The notes beneath the pieces are model-generated. The model was given only the letters and a program-made list of their open reading frames with translations. It made no database searches and was not told the origin of the DNA. A stretch of 64,000 bases of DNA from Paucisalibacillus algeriensis (GTDB lineage Bacteria; Bacillota; Bacilli; Bacillales; Amphibacillaceae), in NCBI RefSeq assembly GCF_000577245.1, contig NZ_CBYO010000007.1, positions 248,001-312,000 of the forward strand, read 5' to 3'. Positions 53,859 through 64,000 of this stretch are shown here, piece after piece. Within the stretch, counting starts at the first letter, position 1. Each line of letters begins with the position of its first letter. The translations under genes were made by a program, and so were the position numbers.

Positions 53859-54033
53859 TCAATGCGAAAAAATTAATAATCCTTCTTGGACGTATGAGTT
53901 ACAACCTAATAAAAATAACAGTAATTAATACTTACCAAATCACTTTTTACTAGCTATAAAAGAAGATTCCTTAAAAGAAGATTCTTTTTGCTGCTAGGGT
54001 ATTGATTCCCGTTATGGGCTTGTGTAAAACACA

Positions 54034-54066
54034 AAAAGCGCTCCCCTTTTTAAGGGAAACGCTTTG
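54034..54066 (-). terminator. Intrinsic terminator after rpoE
   Basis: Minus strand stem AAAGCGTTTCCCTT with AGGGGAGCGCTTT, short A-rich loop, then UUUUUGUGUUUU, about 70 nt past the rpoE stop. Confidence 0.8.
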
Positions 54067-54133
54067 AATAAATAATTTTAAAGAGCCCAATACATATTGT
54101 ACAAACCTGTTCTATAAAAGTCAAGGTGTGTTT

Positions 54134-54682
54134 TTATTTTTCGTCGTCTAGGTCTTCTTCTTCGATTTCATTAAGGTCTTCTAGTTCATCATCGACATCG
54201 TCTTCATCATCGTCATCGAATTCATCGAAATCTTCATCTTCTAGTTCAAAGTCTTCTTCTTCATCTTCGTCAATATCATCGAAGTCCTCGTCGTCTAGAT
54301 CATCATCGTCATCTAGGTCAAGATCTAAATCATCGTCTTCCAGATCTAAGTCGTCATCATCTTCAATTTTCTTTTTAGATTTCTTCTTTTTCTTCTTCGG
54401 TTCGTTGTGGATATCTTCGTCCATTTGTTCAAATGGATACCAGCGCTTTAATCCCCACATGTTAGCACCTAGGGTAATGAATCTTCCGTCTACGTTTAAG
54501 TCTGTGTAGAATTGTGCTAGTAGGTCTGCTTTTTGTTGTTCGGTATAACCTTTTAGTTCTGCAACTTTATTGAAAATATCTCTAAAGTCCATTGCTTTTG
54601 TTTCTGCTAGTAATACTTCTTTTGCCAATTCTAACATTGACATTCTTTCAATTTCCTCGCGGCTAAGATTATCCAAGCTCAC
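54134..54682 (-). CDS. rpoE: RNA polymerase delta subunit (RpoE)
   Basis: Gram-positive delta factor. The folded N-terminal domain (about 1-85, with MLELAKEVLLAE and FYTDLNVDGRFI) is followed by a KKKKKKSKKK-type basic patch and a long Asp/Glu tail to residue 182. It reduces non-specific RNA binding and aids polymerase recycling. GTG 54682 start with AAAGGGAG 9 nt upstream. Upstream of pyrG as in B. subtilis. Confidence 0.95.
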   Translation of the reverse strand: MSLDNLSREEIERMSMLELAKEVLLAETKAMDFRDIFNKVAELKGYTEQQKADLLAQFYTDLNVDGRFITLGANMWGLKRWYPFEQMDEDIHNEPKKKKKKSKKKIEDDDDLDLEDDDLDLDLDDDDDLDDEDFDDIDEDEEEDFELEDEDFDEFDDDDEDDVDDELEDLNEIEEEDLDDEK

Positions 54683-54901
54683 AATACCGCACTCCCTTTT
54701 CGTTAATATACAGTTTCTATTAAAAATGAATCCTATAGGGTAGGATAACTCTTGCTAGTATAACTTTGTATGTGTTGTTTTTAAAGCTATGATACATTAT
54801 AAACAAAATATGATGTAATTATCAAATTTATTTTCTTTGTTTTATATAAATGCTAAAAAGATATAACTTTCGACATTTATTATGGTGTAGATATCAAGCC
54901 C

Positions 54902-55134
54902 GCGGCCCGAATACACTTCGCTTTTACTTCCAGCACAGGGGCGACATCTGCTCGAAAAAACCATCGCAGTGTCTACCTTGCCATGGGCGGCTGATGAGCC
55001 TCGGGCCAATAGGATGTTGGTCACAAAGGCGTTGCCTCAGGATGAGGCGATCTTAGTCTTTGAACCCCTAATTCCTGCTGCAGGGTCTCACCGATGCCTA
55101 TCCTCCCATAGAAGTCTTGGTGTATTCGGGCCGC
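54902..55134 (+). repeat. Palindromic-ended element, copy 3
   Basis: Ends gcggcccgaataca and tgtattcgggccgc are perfectly complementary. Hairpins CCAAT-AGGAT-GTTGG (55006, with one G-U pair) and GCCTC-AGGAT-GAGGC (55034) are conserved. It lies between icmF and rpoE in a 553-bp gap with no gene; the flanks are AT-rich. Confidence 0.88.
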
Positions 55135-55235
55135 TAAGTGCAACTATTGTTGTTTGGCTTTCTTTTAATTCTGGTAATCCATAATAATCCAAAAAGAATT
55201 TCTATCAATTTTGCAATATGCAAAACTTACTATCA

Positions 55236-58200
55236 TCACATATTCCTTCTATACTGTCCTCCGACTTCGTATAGGGCGGTTGTGATTTGGCCTAGGCTAG
55301 CTACTTTGACGGTTTCCATTAGTTCTTCGAAGACGTTTCCCCCGGATGCTGCTACTTCTTTTAGGCGTTTTAGGGCTGGACCTACATGATCTTGGTGTTT
55401 TTCTTGGAATTTCTTTAGTTCTTGGATTTGATGTTCCTTTTCTTCGGTTGTTGCTCGGGCTAGCTCCATGGAATCAATTTCCTCTTCTGATGGTGGGTTA
55501 GGATTCAGGTACGTGTTTACCCCAATAATTGGCAGTTCGCCTGAATGTTTTTTCCCTTCATAATAGAGGGATTCCTCTTGAATTTTACCTCGTTGGTATT
55601 GGCGCTCCATCGCACCTAGTACACCACCACGATCATTAATGCGTTCAAACTCCTGTAATACCGCTTCTTCTACAAGGTCTGTAAGCTCATCAACGACGAA
55701 GGATCCTTGCAGGGAGTTCTCATTTTTCGTTAAGCCAAATTCACGGTTGATAATCATTTGAATTGCCATTGCGCGTCTTACGGATTCTTCTGTTGGTGTT
55801 GTAATAGCCTCATCATATGCATTTGTATGGAGTGAGTTTGTGTTATCTTGAATCGCAATTAATGCTTGTAATGTTGTACGAATATCATTAAAATCAATTT
55901 CCTGTGCATGTAAGGAACGACCAGAAGTTTGAATATGGTACTTCAATTTTTGGCTTCGCTCATTGGCACCATATTTATCACGCATTGTTATTGCCCAAAT
56001 ACGACGTGCTACCCGACCTATGACGGTATATTCAGGGTCCAGTCCATTGGAAAAGAAGAATGATAAATTCGGTGCGAATTTATTAATATCCATGCCACGA
56101 CTTAGATAATACTCTACATAGGTAAAGCCATTTGCAAGCGTAAATGCAAGTTGTGTAATTGGATTTGCTCCTGCTTCTGCAATATGATAACCAGAAATGG
56201 ATACCGAGTAATAGTTTCGTACATTTTTATTGATAAAGTATTCTTGGATGTCACCCATCATTCGCAGCGCAAATTCAGTTGAGAAGATACAAGTATTTTG
56301 TCCCTGATCTTCTTTTAAAATATCTGCTTGAACAGTTCCTCGGACTACAGCGAGTGTATCTGCTTTAATTTTTTCATACTCTTCATTAGTTGGCTTACGA
56401 CCATTTTCTTGAGTAAACTTTTCTACTTGCTGATCGACTGCCGTATTAAAGTACATAGCCAAAATAATTGGCGCTGGTCCATTAATTGTCATGGAAACAG
56501 ATGTTAATGGGTTGATTAAGTCAAAGCCTTTATATAGCTTTTTCATATCATCAAGTGTACAAACGTTAACACCACTCTCGCCAACTTTTCCGTAAATATC
56601 TGGTCGGTATGCCGGATCTTCTCCATACAATGTAACGGAGTCAAAGGCTGTCGATAGACGTTTAGCCTCATCATTTTTTGATAAATAATGGAAACGACGA
56701 TTTGTTCTTTCTGGTGTTCCTTCTCCTGCAAATTGACGTGTTGGGTCTTCTCCCTTCCGTTTGAACGGAAATACTCCAGCTGTGAATGGAAATGCTCCCG
56801 GAACATTTTCCTTTAACTGCCAAAGAAGTCTTTCTCCCCAGTCCATGTATTTTGGAAATGCAACCTTAGGTATCTTTAAGCCAGCAAGGGATTCCGTTGT
56901 CAACTCCATGTTAATTTCTTTGTCTCGGACCTTAAACGTCATCGTATCGCCTGTATAGCTTTCTTTTGTCGTATCCCATGATTCTAATAATTTCTTAGCA
57001 TTTGGATGAAGTTTTGCTTCGTAGGTTGTATAGGTTGATCTCAATGAATCCTTCACCATATCATCTTCAACCAGTTTAAGCGCTCCTTGTAATTGATACA
57101 TTTTCCTAGCGATTTCACTTTGTTCTGTTGCGTTCTTGTGATAGTTTCGAACATGGCTTGCAATCTCACGTAAGTAGTGACGGCGTTCATTAGTGATAAT
57201 CAGGTTTTGCTTTTCAGAAATCGTAAAACGGTCAAATTCCACTTTTTCTTCCCAGCCATACTTCTCATTTAACTTATCAACGATTGCGGCAAATAAAGCA
57301 TTCGTACCTGTATCATTAAATTGACTTGCTATTGTCCCAAACACAGGGAAGGTCTTCTTATCTTGATGGAACAACATATGACTACGCTCGTATTGTTTCC
57401 TCACTTGGTTCAGTGCATCCTCAGAGCCTTTTTGCTCAAATTTGTTAATGACAATAAAGTCGGCAAAATCAATCATATCAATCTTCTCAAGCTGTGTTGG
57501 TGCACCAAATTCTGATGTCATCACATACATAGAAAGGTCCGTTATGTCCGTAATAGCTGCATCTCCTTGCCCAATTCCACTTGTTTCGACCACAATAAAA
57601 TCAAACCCGGAAGCACGAACCACCTGAATGACATCCTGTATTGCCTTTGATAATTCACTTCTTGAATCTCTCGTAGCAAGTGACCGCATGTAAACACGAT
57701 TGGTGAAGATAGCATTCATACGGATTCTATCTCCAAGAAGAGCACCGCCTGTCTTCCGCTTCGTAGGGTCAATTGAGATTATCGCTACTTTTTTTTCCTG
57801 TATTTCATTCATGAATCGACGAATTAGTTCATCGGTTAATGAACTTTTTCCTGCACCGCCAGTACCTGTAATCCCAAGAACTGGAGTTTTGGTATCAGCT
57901 ATTTTACTAACTGCTTCTAATACCTTCTGTTTCTCTTCTACCTCAATTTCTTCATTTTCCACATAGGTAATCATTCTTGCGATTGCTTGGCGGTCGCCTG
58001 CTTGCAGTTTTTCCAATTGCTTTTCCAAATCAAATGGTGGTAGAAAATCACATTCTTCTAACATGAAATTGATCATACCTTGTAGGCCATGTTCACGACC
58101 ATCATCCGGGGAGAAAATACGTGTAACACCATATTGGTGCAATTCTTTAATTTCACGTGGGATGATAACGCCGCCACCACCACCAAATACTTTAATATGT

Positions 58201-58481
58201 TCTGCGTTAAGTTCTTTTAAAAGGTCAATCATGTATTTAAAATATTCCACATGCCCACCTTGGTAAGAGGAAATTGCAATCCCTTGTACATCCTCTTGTA
58301 TGGCCGCATGGACTACTTCTTCAACAGATCGATTGTGACCAAGGTGGATTACTTCTGCTCCACTTGCTTGTAAGATTCGGCGCATGATATTGATGGAAGC
58401 GTCATGGCCATCAAAAAGACTTGATGCGGTAACAAAGCGAACTGGATGCTTTGTTTTATATGATGTGACTTGTTGTACCAT
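55236..58481 (-). CDS. icmF: Fused isobutyryl-CoA mutase (IcmF)
   Basis: 1081-residue B12 enzyme interconverting isobutyryl-CoA and butyryl-CoA (often also pivalyl/isovaleryl-CoA). Domains in order: cobalamin-binding domain (about 15-145) with FDGHDAS, where His binds cobalt; G3E GTPase chaperone domain (about 205-420) with P-loop GTGGAGKSS; and mutase TIM-barrel domain (about 520-1081). The fusion of chaperone and mutase defines IcmF. It is the last gene of an acyl-CoA operon, 118 nt after the TetR gene. Confidence 0.94.
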   Translation of the reverse strand: MVQQVTSYKTKHPVRFVTASSLFDGHDASINIMRRILQASGAEVIHLGHNRSVEEVVHAAIQEDVQGIAISSYQGGHVEYFKYMIDLLKELNAEHIKVFGGGGGVIIPREIKELHQYGVTRIFSPDDGREHGLQGMINFMLEECDFLPPFDLEKQLEKLQAGDRQAIARMITYVENEEIEVEEKQKVLEAVSKIADTKTPVLGITGTGGAGKSSLTDELIRRFMNEIQEKKVAIISIDPTKRKTGGALLGDRIRMNAIFTNRVYMRSLATRDSRSELSKAIQDVIQVVRASGFDFIVVETSGIGQGDAAITDITDLSMYVMTSEFGAPTQLEKIDMIDFADFIVINKFEQKGSEDALNQVRKQYERSHMLFHQDKKTFPVFGTIASQFNDTGTNALFAAIVDKLNEKYGWEEKVEFDRFTISEKQNLIITNERRHYLREIASHVRNYHKNATEQSEIARKMYQLQGALKLVEDDMVKDSLRSTYTTYEAKLHPNAKKLLESWDTTKESYTGDTMTFKVRDKEINMELTTESLAGLKIPKVAFPKYMDWGERLLWQLKENVPGAFPFTAGVFPFKRKGEDPTRQFAGEGTPERTNRRFHYLSKNDEAKRLSTAFDSVTLYGEDPAYRPDIYGKVGESGVNVCTLDDMKKLYKGFDLINPLTSVSMTINGPAPIILAMYFNTAVDQQVEKFTQENGRKPTNEEYEKIKADTLAVVRGTVQADILKEDQGQNTCIFSTEFALRMMGDIQEYFINKNVRNYYSVSISGYHIAEAGANPITQLAFTLANGFTYVEYYLSRGMDINKFAPNLSFFFSNGLDPEYTVIGRVARRIWAITMRDKYGANERSQKLKYHIQTSGRSLHAQEIDFNDIRTTLQALIAIQDNTNSLHTNAYDEAITTPTEESVRRAMAIQMIINREFGLTKNENSLQGSFVVDELTDLVEEAVLQEFERINDRGGVLGAMERQYQRGKIQEESLYYEGKKHSGELPIIGVNTYLNPNPPSEEEIDSMELARATTEEKEHQIQELKKFQEKHQDHVGPALKRLKEVAASGGNVFEELMETVKVASLGQITTALYEVGGQYRRNM

Positions 58482-58599
58482 TTATTAAAACCTCCAATTT
58501 ATTGGGTTTATATCAAACTTTGCTTGTTAATCGTGGTTCGCAGCATAAATCAATGTTATATTCTTTCTAAAAAGTACTCTCCTTTTTAAAACAAAGCAT

Positions 58600-59223
58600 T
58601 TATGTTGAGCGTTTAATTCCCAATGCTGAAAAGGCAAATTGTAGTTGTTTTTCGATATATTCATCCAGGGTAAATTCTTTTTGTAGCATCCATCTTCTAA
58701 AGCCCCACATGTGACCTTGGATCATGATGTTATTGGCTAGTAGTGTGATGTCTTGCTTTGGTAGGGCGTTTGGAAGTGAGGCTGTGATTGCTTTTTCTAG
58801 CATGGTTGCCATTTCTCTTTCTTTTTGGAGAATGGCACGTCTTGTTTCTTTACTTAGGGATTTAACTTCTTGATATAAGATCAAAATTTCTTCCTGCATC
58901 TCATCCATTAAACGGAAGAAGGATGTAATCACATTTCCTAAGTTTTCTGTTGAAGCTTGATTCCGCTCAACCACTACCTCAAGACGCTTCTTCACTTCTC
59001 CATGGATGGAATCACAGACTAGATATAATACATCTTCTTTGGTACGGATGTATTCATAAAGGGTCCCAATACTGAACCCTGATTCCTTGGCAATTTCCCT
59101 TGTCGTTGTTCGATGAAATCCTTTTTCTTTAAACAATGTTAAGGCACCTTTGATCATTTGGTCTCGCCTTTTCTTAATTAACTCTTCATCTTTAACAGAA
59201 GATAGAACCTTATTCTCCTTCAC
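58600..59223 (-). CDS. TetR family transcriptional regulator (acyl-CoA operon)
   Basis: 207 residues. The N-terminal HTH (about 15-65) contains GALTLFKEKGFHRTTTREIAKESGFSIGTLYEYI, in pieces typical of TetR, followed by a helical ligand domain. GTG 59223 is chosen: it lies 4 nt after the meaB stop with GGGAG 8 nt upstream; longer in-frame starts overlap meaB. From its operon, a FadR-like role sensing acyl-CoA is likely (inference). No operator palindrome was identified. Confidence 0.88.
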   Translation of the reverse strand: MKENKVLSSVKDEELIKKRRDQMIKGALTLFKEKGFHRTTTREIAKESGFSIGTLYEYIRTKEDVLYLVCDSIHGEVKKRLEVVVERNQASTENLGNVITSFFRLMDEMQEEILILYQEVKSLSKETRRAILQKEREMATMLEKAITASLPNALPKQDITLLANNIMIQGHMWGFRRWMLQKEFTLDEYIEKQLQFAFSALGIKRST

Positions 59224-59227
59224 CCTT

Positions 59228-60160
59228 CTATCTCCCTTCCCTTTTCCATTTCTCATACCAATCACTTGCCTGTTTATACGGATCTATGTTTTCTTGATCG
59301 GCTGTAAAATCCGGTTGAGCCTGAATAAACTGATTGACATCACGCCAAATTTCTTCACGGATTAATTCGAGTACTTCGAGCTTTTCCCGCATGTTACGGC
59401 GCTTTTTTCCTTCTGTTGTACTGTACAAGTAATGATGATGTTCATTGATTTTCTGCCAAAGTTCATCGATTCCTTTGTTTTCCGTTGTGATGGTTTTCAC
59501 GATGGCTGTTTCATGCTGGTCCGTTTTAGTAATGTGCACGAGTTCCCTTAACATGGCTCTTAATTTTCCAACACCGTGTAAGTCAGCTTTATTGATAACA
59601 TACAAATCAGCAATCTCCATAATTCCTGCTTTAAAAATTTGCAGCACATCACCACTGTTTGGTGTCAATACAACTGTTGTTGTGTCCACAATTTTCATGA
59701 TATCTAGTTCAGATTGTCCGACCCCGACTGTTTCGACAATAATGACATCAAAACCAAACGCATCACAAATTCGAACTGCGTCTTTTGTTGCCCGGGCAAG
59801 ACCGCCTAGACTACCACGGGTTGCCATACTACGGATAAAAACGCCGTCATCGGTAAAATGCTCATTCATTCGAATGCGGTCCCCAAGAAGTGCCCCTCCA
59901 CTAAATGGACTGGTAGGGTCAACGGCAATAACTGCTACCGTCTTCCCCTCCGTCCGGATATGGGATATCAACCGGTTTACAAGCGAACTTTTCCCGGCAC
60001 CAGGAGATCCAGTTAGTCCGATAAACATGCCATTCTTTTTGATGGAATAGACATCCTGCATGATTTGTAATTTGTCTTCATGGTCATTTTCTACAAGCGT
60101 AATTGCCCTTGCTAAGGCACGTACATCCTTATTGGCAATCCGCTCCACTAACTGGTGCAT
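59228..60160 (-). CDS. meaB: Methylmalonyl-CoA mutase-associated GTPase (MeaB)
   Basis: G3E GTPase that gates B12 loading and protects acyl-CoA mutases. P-loop GSPGAGKSSLV, switch region with [19 protein letters not shown], and NKAD guanine motif. ATG 60160 (AAAGGA 8 nt upstream) is preferred over an in-frame ATG three codons earlier. It is encoded in the same operon as IcmF, which already contains its own MeaB-like domain. Confidence 0.93.
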   Translation of the reverse strand: MHQLVERIANKDVRALARAITLVENDHEDKLQIMQDVYSIKKNGMFIGLTGSPGAGKSSLVNRLISHIRTEGKTVAVIAVDPTSPFSGGALLGDRIRMNEHFTDDGVFIRSMATRGSLGGLARATKDAVRICDAFGFDVIIVETVGVGQSELDIMKIVDTTTVVLTPNSGDVLQIFKAGIMEIADLYVINKADLHGVGKLRAMLRELVHITKTDQHETAIVKTITTENKGIDELWQKINEHHHYLYSTTEGKKRRNMREKLEVLELIREEIWRDVNQFIQAQPDFTADQENIDPYKQASDWYEKWKREGR

Positions 60161-60174
60161 CCTGTACATCCTTT

Positions 60175-61314
60175 CTATTTCGTTACCATTCTACCGATAA
60201 CAAGACGTTGTACTTCTTGTGTTCCTTCATAGATTTGAGTAATTTTTGCATCACGCATATAACGTTCTACTGGGTAATCCTTTGTATATCCATACCCACC
60301 GAAAATTTGAACCGCTTCTACAGTAGATTTCATCGCAACGTCTCCAGCGAATAGCTTCGACATAGCAGATGCCTTTCCATAAGGAAGTCCTTCTGATTCT
60401 AGCCATGCTGCTTGATACGTTAAGAGACGGGCTGCTTCTATTTCTGTTGCCATATCTGCTAGTTTGAAAGATATTCCTTGGTTATGTGCAATAGGCTTAC
60501 CGAACTGTTCACGCTCCCGCGCATAGTTGGTTGCTGCATCTAATGCACCTTGTGCAATACCAACTGCTTGTGCCGCAATACCATTACGTCCACCATCAAG
60601 TGTCGTCATGGCAACCTTGAATCCTTCTCCTTCTGCCCCTAGTAGATTTTCCTTTGGCACACGGCAATTTTCAAAGATAAGTTCTGTAGTAGGAGATGAA
60701 CGAATTCCTAGCTTTTTCTCTTTCTTTCCAAAAGTGAATCCTTCTGTTCCTTTTTCTACGATGAATGCACTAATCCCTTTATGACGTGCCTCTACATCTG
60801 TTTTTGCAAATACTACATAAATATCCGCTACTCCACCATTGGTAATCCAAACTTTACTACCATTCAGTACATAGTGTTCACCATCTAATTTAGCTGTTGT
60901 TTTCATGGAAGCAACATCACTTCCAGCACCTGGTTCCGATAGGGCATAAGCTCCTAAGGCTTCTCCTGTTGCTAGACGTGTTAAAAAGTTCTTCTTTTGT
61001 TCTTCATTTCCATATTTATAAATTGGCCAGCTAGCTAGGGAAAGGTGAGCTGAAAGGGTTACCCCTGTTGAAGCACACACACGAGATAATTCTTCTACAG
61101 CGATCACATAACTTACATAATCGGCACCAATTCCACCATATTCTTCTGGCCAAGGAATCCCGGTTAAGCCTAATTCTGCCATTTTATCGAAAATTTCACG
61201 GTCAAAGCGTTCTTCCTCATCACGCTCTGCAGCGGTTGGTTCTACTTCTTTTCTGGCAAAATCCTGGACCATCTTACGTAACATTTCCTGTTCTTCTGTT
61301 AATTGAAAGTTCAT
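60175..61314 (-). CDS. Acyl-CoA dehydrogenase (AcdA type)
   Basis: FAD-dependent first step of beta-oxidation or branched-chain acyl-CoA breakdown. 379 residues with FAD/substrate loops [11 protein letters not shown] and WITNGG, and the catalytic Glu in [11 protein letters not shown] near the C-terminus. It shares the operon with a second paralogue (12 nt apart), so the two probably differ in chain preference (short linear versus branched). Confidence 0.94.
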   Translation of the reverse strand: MNFQLTEEQEMLRKMVQDFARKEVEPTAAERDEEERFDREIFDKMAELGLTGIPWPEEYGGIGADYVSYVIAVEELSRVCASTGVTLSAHLSLASWPIYKYGNEEQKKNFLTRLATGEALGAYALSEPGAGSDVASMKTTAKLDGEHYVLNGSKVWITNGGVADIYVVFAKTDVEARHKGISAFIVEKGTEGFTFGKKEKKLGIRSSPTTELIFENCRVPKENLLGAEGEGFKVAMTTLDGGRNGIAAQAVGIAQGALDAATNYAREREQFGKPIAHNQGISFKLADMATEIEAARLLTYQAAWLESEGLPYGKASAMSKLFAGDVAMKSTVEAVQIFGGYGYTKDYPVERYMRDAKITQIYEGTQEVQRLVIGRMVTK

Positions 61315-61326
61315 GTTCCTTGCCTC

Positions 61327-62463
61327 CTAGTTTCTGATTAAGTTATTGGAAATAACGATATGCTGAATTTCATTTGTGCCTTCGTAAATTTGGGTGATTT
61401 TTGCATCCCGGAATAGTCGTTCCACTGGATACTCCTCTGTGTAGCCGTAGCCTCCAAAAATCTGGACTGCTTCTATTGCCACATTCATAGCAGTGTTAGA
61501 GGCATACATTTTCGCCATTGATGCTTCCTTAACACATGGGATTTCTTGCTCAATAAGGGATGCAGCTTGGTAGACTAATAGTTTCGCTGCCTCCACTTGT
61601 GTAGCCATATCTGCTAGTTTGAAAGAAATACCTTGGTTGTGTGCTATTGGCTTTCCGAACTGCTCACGGACACGCGCATATTTAGTCGCATGTTCTAGTG
61701 CTGCTTCCGCTATCCCAAGAGCTTGTGCTGCAATTCCAACTCTTCCTTTATTTAGGTTTGCCATCGCAATCTTGAAACCATCGCCAACATTACCAAGTAA
61801 TTGCTCTTTCGGTACCCGGCATCCTTCAAAGGTTAGCTGAACTGTACTAGACCCATGTAAGCCCATCTTCTTTTCCTGTTTCCCAATAATGAAACCTTCT
61901 GTATCCTTTTCTACGATAAAAGCAGAGATTCCGTCTGGTCCAGGGGAAGTTCTCGCAAATGTAATATATAAATCAGCTGCCCCACCATTTGTAATAAACA
62001 CTTTCGATCCATTCAGAACATAATGATTTTCATCGAGCTTGGCAGTTGTTTTTAAATTTTTCGCATCAGATCCTGCTTGCGGCTCAGTTAATGCAAACGC
62101 ACCAAGGTATTCACCCGTGGCCAGCTTCGGTACGTACTTCTCTTTTTGTTCCTCGGTACCAAAAAATAGAATTGGATTTGTACCTACAGATGTATGAACC
62201 GATAAAATAACCCCTAGTGTAGCACTTACTTTCGCTAGCTCATGAATCGCAATAATATAAGACGTGTAGTCCATCCCTGCCCCTTGGTACTTTTCGGGGA
62301 TTGGGATTCCCATGATCCCCAATTCTCCCATTTTCTTAATAAGTTCCATTGGAAACCTTTCATCCTGCTCCATTCTTTCTATCTCCGGAAGTACTTCTTT
62401 CTGGGCAAAGTCTTGAACCATCTTGCGCATCATCTGTTGTTCATCAGTAAAGTGAAAATGCAT
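61327..62463 (-). CDS. Acyl-CoA dehydrogenase, second copy (MmgC type)
   Basis: 378 residues, closely related to the following gene. [11 protein letters not shown] and FITNGG loops, and catalytic Glu in [11 protein letters not shown]. It lies after the 3-hydroxybutyryl-CoA dehydrogenase gene, which favours a short-chain (butyryl-CoA-like) substrate; the exact specificity cannot be read from sequence. Confidence 0.93.
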   Translation of the reverse strand: MHFHFTDEQQMMRKMVQDFAQKEVLPEIERMEQDERFPMELIKKMGELGIMGIPIPEKYQGAGMDYTSYIIAIHELAKVSATLGVILSVHTSVGTNPILFFGTEEQKEKYVPKLATGEYLGAFALTEPQAGSDAKNLKTTAKLDENHYVLNGSKVFITNGGAADLYITFARTSPGPDGISAFIVEKDTEGFIIGKQEKKMGLHGSSTVQLTFEGCRVPKEQLLGNVGDGFKIAMANLNKGRVGIAAQALGIAEAALEHATKYARVREQFGKPIAHNQGISFKLADMATQVEAAKLLVYQAASLIEQEIPCVKEASMAKMYASNTAMNVAIEAVQIFGGYGYTEEYPVERLFRDAKITQIYEGTNEIQHIVISNNLIRN

Positions 62464-62505
62464 GGTTCTCGCCCCCTTTCTAATGTTGTTAAATATTATG
62501 TAAAA

Positions 62506-63360
62506 CTAATCGTACCGGTAAAATCCTCGTCCTGTTTTCTTCCCTAACCATCCTGCTTTCACATATTTCCGTAATAATGGACATGGCCGGTACTTACTAT
62601 CACCAAATCCTTCATGTAAGACCTCCATGATATATAGACATGTATCAAGTCCGATAAAATCAGCTAACTGTAATGGTCCCATTGGGTGATTCATCCCAAG
62701 TTTCATCACGGTATCAATATCCTCTACCGATGCCACGCCTTCATACAATGTGTAGATAGCTTCGTTGATCATTGGCATTAAAATACGGTTTGATACAAAG
62801 CCTGGAAAATCATTCACTTCAACTGGTGTCTTGCTTAGTTTATGGGTCATATCCTCAATAGCTTGGTAAGTCTCATTACTAGTTTGTAGACCGCGAATAA
62901 TTTCAACTAGTTTCATAACTGGCACTGGATTCATAAAATGCATCCCAATCACTTGCTCCGGTCTACTGGTAGCGCTTGCAATTTCCGTAATAGGAAGTGA
63001 TGATGTATTGGATGCAAGAATCGTGTGTGCTGGTGCAATTTCATCCAATTGTTTAAATACACTTGTTTTGACATCCATGTTTTCAACAACCGCTTCAATA
63101 ACTAAATCACAGTTTTTTGCATCTTGAAAGCTAGATGATGGAGTTAGTCTAGTTAATGTGTCTACTTTTTCTTTGTCCGTGATGCGGCCTTTATCAACCG
63201 CACGGGCTAATAGCTTTTCAATATTTTTCATGCCCTTTTCTAGAGCCGCTTCGTTCATATCATTTAAATAAACATTGAATCCTGATTGCGCACAGACTTG
63301 GGCAATTCCTGCCCCCATTTGTCCAGCACCGATTACCATTACTGTTTTCATTTGTTGCAC
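62506..63360 (-). CDS. 3-hydroxybutyryl-CoA dehydrogenase (MmgB type)
   Basis: 284 residues. The N-terminal Rossmann fold has [12 protein letters not shown], the catalytic His is in [15 protein letters not shown], and [18 protein letters not shown] and [18 protein letters not shown] form the C-terminal domain. It oxidises (S)-3-hydroxybutyryl-CoA with NAD(P). It is downstream of a thiolase gene across a 171-bp gap that holds repeat array E. Confidence 0.94.
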   Translation of the reverse strand: MQQMKTVMVIGAGQMGAGIAQVCAQSGFNVYLNDMNEAALEKGMKNIEKLLARAVDKGRITDKEKVDTLTRLTPSSSFQDAKNCDLVIEAVVENMDVKTSVFKQLDEIAPAHTILASNTSSLPITEIASATSRPEQVIGMHFMNPVPVMKLVEIIRGLQTSNETYQAIEDMTHKLSKTPVEVNDFPGFVSNRILMPMINEAIYTLYEGVASVEDIDTVMKLGMNHPMGPLQLADFIGLDTCLYIMEVLHEGFGDSKYRPCPLLRKYVKAGWLGKKTGRGFYRYD

Positions 63361-63398
63361 CTCCTGTATATTAAAGGAATGAGGTTTGTATGAGAGGG

Positions 63399-63482
63399 AG
63401 GTTGATGTGCATGTTTTCTGAGCATGTGACCGTTAGAGCGGGGCATGCGCCCTCCTGACCCCCGGACACTCCCAGTCCCCTA
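63399..63482. repeat. 21-bp period repeat array E (thiolase-hbd gap)
   Basis: Clear units at 63420 (gagcatgtgacc), 63441 (gggcatgcgccc) and 63462 (ccggacactccc), with a weaker one at 63399. Core and orientation match the other arrays. No clear terminator is seen at this site. Confidence 0.5.
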
Positions 63483-63531
63483 CATCTATCAAACTCCCAA
63501 ACTATTCCTCATCCCAAATCCAACAAATTTA

Positions 63532-64000
63532 TTACTCCCCTGGTACCTCAATTAATATCGCATCGCCTTGGCCGCCACCGCTACAAATTGCAGCAATTCC
63601 TAATCCGCCTCCACGGCGCTTTAGTTCGTGGATCAGTGTTAAGATGATACGGGATCCACTAGCTCCAATTGGGTGTCCAAGGGCCACTGCTCCACCGTTT
63701 ACATTTACCTTTTCCGGGTCTAGACCAGCAATGACGCCGCTTGCTAGTGATACCGCGGCAAATGCTTCATTAATTTCATATAAAGCAATATCGTCTTTTG
63801 TGTAGCCTGTTTTTTCAAGTAATGCATTAATTACAATTCCCGGTGTTTGTGGGAAGTTCTTTGCTTCGACAGCTACTTCGGCATGACCTAGAATGGTTGC
63901 CAAAGGCTTTTTGCCAAGGGTTTCGGCTTTTTCTTCTGACATCAACACAAATGCTGCTGCACCATCATTGATGCCAGGAGCATTACCGGCAGTGATAGTT
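63532..64000 (-). CDS. Acetyl-CoA acetyltransferase (thiolase), C-terminal part
   Basis: Cut by the right edge of the window; the open frame continues beyond 64000 (first residues seen are [20 protein letters not shown]). The C-terminal thiolase motifs are present: INEAFAAV, the catalytic His in [17 protein letters not shown] and the catalytic Cys in CSGGGQG. It makes or cleaves acetoacetyl-CoA and heads the acyl-CoA operon that runs to icmF (AtoB/MmgA type). Confidence 0.93.
   Translation of the reverse strand, partial: TITAGNAPGINDGAAAFVLMSEEKAETLGKKPLATILGHAEVAVEAKNFPQTPGIVINALLEKTGYTKDDIALYEINEAFAAVSLASGVIAGLDPEKVNVNGGAVALGHPIGASGSRIILTLIHELKRRGGGLGIAAICSGGGQGDAILIEVPGE

Overview
The window comes from a low-GC, endospore-forming Bacillaceae chromosome, most like Oceanobacillus/Virgibacillus relatives. 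The evidence is spoIIQ, spoIID, spoIIR and spo0F, strong AGGAGG-type ribosome binding sites, and gene order matching the Bacillus subtilis spoIIQ-murAA-atp-upp-glyA-ywl-prfA-rho-fba-pyrG-rpoE arc. Nearly every gene is on the minus strand. Two small genes (DUF2187-like and DUF3231-like) are on the plus strand. I saw no rRNA, tRNA, CRISPR array, prophage structural gene or transposase.

Region by region (transcription runs right to left). 63.5-55.2 kb: a fatty-/branched-acyl-CoA operon (thiolase fragment, 3-hydroxybutyryl-CoA dehydrogenase, two acyl-CoA dehydrogenases, MeaB GTPase, TetR regulator, fused isobutyryl-CoA mutase IcmF). 54.7-44.2 kb: rpoE, pyrG, spo0F, fba, tal, murZ, glpX, rho, rpmE2. 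44.0-37.3 kb: tdk, prfA, prmC, spoIIR, a GNAT-like gene, ywlC. 37.0-31.4 kb: mntP, ywlE, a chemoreceptor, rpiB, ywlG, glyA. 30.9-26.6 kb: upp, mnaA and a Vpr-like subtilase. 26.1-18.9 kb: the complete F1Fo ATP synthase operon, followed by ywzB, ywmB and murAA. 15.3-4.6 kb: a dpp/ykf murein-peptide uptake and recycling island that sits between murAA and spoIID. It carries an extra beta-lactamase-fold serine hydrolase and is split by a terminator after dppE. 4.3-2.0 kb: spoIID and spoIIQ. 1.7-0.4 kb: an AimR-like peptide receptor followed by an unannotated 41-codon secreted pro-peptide gene, i.e. an arbitrium-like cell-cell signalling pair with no visible phage.

How the genes work together: the dpp/ykf genes import and dismantle murein peptides, while MurAA and MurZ commit UDP-GlcNAc to new wall and MnaA diverts it to ManNAc. 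The SpoIIQ/SpoIID/SpoIIR/Spo0F set belongs to the sporulation phosphorelay and engulfment. The AimP-like peptide could be matured by an exoprotease such as the Vpr-like one and re-imported by a peptide permease (inference).

Non-genic structure is rich. Five arrays of an exact 21-bp period repeat (core ATGTGACC) lie mostly just behind terminators. Three copies of a palindromic-ended element have covarying termini and GGA-loop hairpins. A six-box DnaA cluster lies in front of ywlC. Two candidate sigma-F promoters share the same geometry, and a terminator-like hairpin lies between atpE and atpF.
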